Origin: Effrenium voratum | Taxonomy: Eukaryota; Sar; Dinophyceae; Suessiales; Symbiodiniaceae | NCBI GenBank assembly: GCA_963377175.1 | Contig: CAUJNA010001013.1 | Span: 636,379 to 700,378, forward strand | Direction of reading: 5' to 3' | DNA: 64,000 bases | Shown: positions 61,701 to 64,000 of the stretch, piece by piece | How the letters are laid out: each line of letters starts with the position of its first letter | How positions within the stretch are numbered: position 1 is the first letter of the stretch | The notes under the pieces: generated by a model | Told to the model about the DNA's origin: nothing | Database searches by the model: none | The model's input: only the letters and a program-made list of their open reading frames with translations | Translations under genes and position numbers: made by a program

Positions 61701-64000
61701 CTAGTCTAGTCTAGTCTAGTCAGTCAGTCTAGCTGAAAAGTTTCTGAGACAAACAAATCACCAGTCAGCACGAATCCTACCTTACTTTACTTATCTGATC
61801 TCTGGAAGGTTTGTCCGTAGTCCCAAACACATAGCAAGTGGACAGAAACTGCAAACTCGCACTCAGACACGCATCCTTTACTTTTCGCAGACCTCTAAGT
61901 CGCCTACAAAGCCCCAGGTCGAGAATTTCAATCCAAGGGGCAGCAAGCCTGGCATACTCGATGTCCAGCTTCTCCATCTCCCGAAGATTCAGCGCCGCCC
62001 TGGTCCACCTGTCAAGCTGGCTGCTGTACCCCTTCCTGTGCGTGAGGTTCAGCTCCTTCTGAATTCGGCGAATTTTGCTGGCCGTCTCCGGCTTCCTCTT
62101 CTCGGGAGAGTCCTCCAGGGTCTGGCATTTGCTTTGCTTGGGCCCAGAGCCCAGGTGATTGGTGGCCCGTGGGTTGCGCTGAACCGTTCTGAACCGTTCT
62201 GAACCGTTCAGGGGCTGGAAATTCATGGAACATGTGTGACACAACCCATGTAACAAGCTGTGAGTAATCTGCTGTGTAAAAAGTCAAAACGCAGGAACCG
62301 ACTCCCTCCAATTTCAAACACTGACGCTGGGGTCCTTCGAAACACGAGGCACAGTCATGGGCAAGTTGTTCTCCTCGCAGTAGGCCCAGCCTCAGGTGAC
62401 ACCCTAACACAAGCCTGCAAGCTGTAAACCACTTGCCCGGGTCCCGGGTTGTAAACCACATGCGCTGCCATGACTTCCTTTAAGTGCCTATTATCTATGG
62501 TCATGTCAGTTGGTTTTTTTGTGGTCAAGCAAACGTGCCTCAGCTAGCGCCGCAGCCCAACATTTGTCCAGTCAACAAACTTGGGTGACCCATCCAACAC
62601 TGATACATCATAGACTATGCAACTATCTATCTACCGTTCTACTTGCCCCTGGCCCCTGCTTGTTTAATGCTTGTAACATGGAACGTGGCCTGTGGTACTG
62701 TTGGCCCATCAATGTACCCACGGAATCTTGCAATATCATAGGCGTCACGAATCATGAATCACACTAACGTTGAGACTGATGAGACTTGCTGAAACCAACT
62801 CCAGGCCAATTTGAGTGAGTTCATTGGCATAGCAGCTTGCAAATCTGCCGCACGAACTTCTTGTTCTACCAGGGCACAATCAAACAAGCTCGAGCGCGCA
62901 TGGCATTCGCTGCAGCTTTCGATGTACTTGAACATGCCGTTCAAGTCAACCGACTCAGCCACATCCTCTCTCACCCCAATGATGTAGACCCTTTTTCGAT
63001 GATTTGGAGACCCATAGTTGGCTGACCTCAGGAAGAGCAGCGTGCTGCTGGGGAACATGACTTTATGAACCCACATGCCACATCTGTCTGAGATGAACGC
63101 ATTGCAAAAGTCAAGCGCCCACCAGCCAGCTCACAGTGCAATAAAAACGAAAGACGAAAGACCCCAGTTTCTCGCTATGCATTGTAGCAATTTATGATAC
63201 TTGCAAGTTGAAATTGGGGCAAAGACCAAAGAGTCTCAGCAAAAACCATTTGAGCATTTATGCGGCACTTGCAGGCACAGCGCTTCAGAGTCATAACCTT
63301 GACCTCGTAGCTGATAAAGCAGGGCGGGTCAGACCTTAGACAACAAAGTGCCACGGTGGCCACGTGAATGTGCAACACAGGCTGACAGCTAACACGTTGC
63401 TTCCCTGTGCGTGGACTGCATAACTGCATAACGACTATGGGTTGTGCAACTACTCGTTGCTTCTCTGGTTCCTCTGAAACTCTACCTGCAAGACTGCGAT
63501 TCATGAGCCCGTCGCTAGTTAAGTTAGTACCATAGGTTCTGGAGACTGCAATTGCCTTGCCAACATTCAACATACTCTGACTCTGACTTCACTGCTGACT
63601 GAGCCAAGATGCTCACTGTGAGGCAACTGCACGCCGTAGGTCAGACCGTCCTCCTCGCCGAACAAGAAAAAATCCACCGGCGCCTGTGGCAGATGCAACT
63701 CAACTGTCTCATCTTTAGATGTCCCTTCAAAGTCTTTCCTCCATACCGTCCCTACCACATCCACACACACACACCGTTTCAAATAGCCAGTTTGCTCGTC
63801 TTTCATGATTGCTACACTTAAGCTTAAGCTCACCTGGGACCATGATCATGTGACATGACATGCCTCTGGCAAAACTACATGCTTGGCTGCACTTGTTTCA
63901 CTTCGTCGCAAGCTCGCGCTGCAATGCAATCATGGCCTTCCTGACTCCAGGAGGTGCGTCCTCATTGGATTCTTCAAGTTTGCTTCTGAGAAAATATTGC
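58713..64000 (-). CDS. C5 cytosine DNA methyltransferase, C-terminal exons (partial gene)
   Basis: Methylates cytosine C5 in DNA if intact. Read on the minus strand, the exons I can join in phase are 63310-63273, 63047-62790, 62188-61908, 59294-59188 and 58825-58713. The first carries LRGQGYDSEAL and the second ANYGSPNHRKRVYIIG, which is motif VIII of the family (YG-P-x-R-x-R core). The third holds the target-recognition part and ends in a WIEILDLG strand. The fourth gives STSMKLWHLERQEF and the fifth AIMAAQGFNPRDF followed by LAGGLTLPSAV, matching motifs IX and X. A likely earlier exon runs from the window end to about 63902 (ends ALQRELATK). Donors at 62789 and 63272 are GC type. The PC and ENV motifs lie outside the window, so activity cannot be judged. 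Exon starts at 62188 and 63047 are the least certain, and a further 3' exon may exist between 58.6 and 58.4 kb. The family call rests on motif order and is fairly secure. Confidence 0.75.
59830..59885. repeat. Palindrome pair in intron
   Basis: CGCCCGTTTGGGCTTTT occurs twice around the perfect palindrome GGGACGCGTCCC (59853-59864), and GCTTTTAAAAGC (59871-59882) is a second perfect palindrome. Confidence 0.8.
61313..61539 (+). repeat. GAACGGTTCA repeat cluster (intronic)
   Basis: Eleven to twelve copies of TGAACGGTTCA, mostly in pairs separated by GTGGA-type spacers. Each 11-mer is a palindrome about a single central G. It lies in the large methyltransferase intron (61907-59295). Confidence 0.9.
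61688..61725 (+). repeat. TCTAG pentanucleotide repeat
   Basis: Five to six copies of GTCTA/TCTAG with a GTCA variation at the end; intronic. Confidence 0.85.
62178..62211 (-). repeat. GAACGGTTCA repeats, inverted, at an exon edge
   Basis: Three copies in the orientation opposite to the 61.3-61.5 kb cluster. The best in-phase acceptor for the methyltransferase exon 62188-61908 falls inside this repeat. Confidence 0.85.

Overview
The window reads as nuclear DNA of a dinoflagellate, probably a symbiodiniacean or relative (inference; no marker gene here names the species). The grounds are: intron-rich genes all on one strand, with four of eleven introns of one gene starting with GC (GCAAGC or GCAAGT) instead of GT; very low gene density; large amounts of microsatellite and minisatellite DNA; a cytosine-5 DNA methyltransferase; and isolated fragments of a PIF1-like helicase and an ABC ATPase.

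Layout. Positions 1 to about 49.7 kb hold no intact gene that I can support. This stretch consists of decayed interspersed repeats and distinct tandem arrays: two copies, in opposite orientation and 34 kb apart, of an element built on a 38-bp unit (4.8-5.4 and 39.1-39.6 kb); a 41-bp array (8.8-9.3 kb); a GATA tract of more than 1.1 kb (9.3-10.5 kb); a 1.9-kb element with 35-bp terminal inverted repeats and two long G-loop hairpins (16.1-18.0 kb); a cluster of tRNA-like A-box repeats (25.4-25.9 kb); three unrelated arrays side by side (28.6-29.3 kb); a duplicated block (43.4-44.1 kb); and CTG/GAT repeats (46.5-46.95 kb). A truncated PIF1-like helicase with an in-frame stop and a Walker A fragment of an ABC ATPase lie close together at 26.0-27.2 kb on either side of a 23-bp-arm palindrome.

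Positions 49.7 to 64 kb are genic and every gene lies on the minus strand. From upstream to downstream they are: (1) the C-terminal part of a C5 DNA methyltransferase (64.0 to about 58.7 kb), with motif VIII, the target-recognition region and motifs IX/X on small exons, its N-terminal catalytic part lying off the window; (2) a complete 12-exon gene (57,842-50,524) for an unrecognised 1,330-residue protein with N-terminal Cys pairs, an acidic Ser-rich to Lys-rich segment and a Lys-rich tail; (3) a small two-exon gene (50,192-49,737) for a 127-residue protein with one hydrophobic segment and a Ser-rich tail. Head-to-tail spacing of 0.3-0.9 kb fits the unidirectional arrays and trans-splicing known for dinoflagellates.

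The gene models were built by eye: exon joins were accepted only where donor, acceptor and codon phase agreed. Family names rest on motifs, not on a database search.
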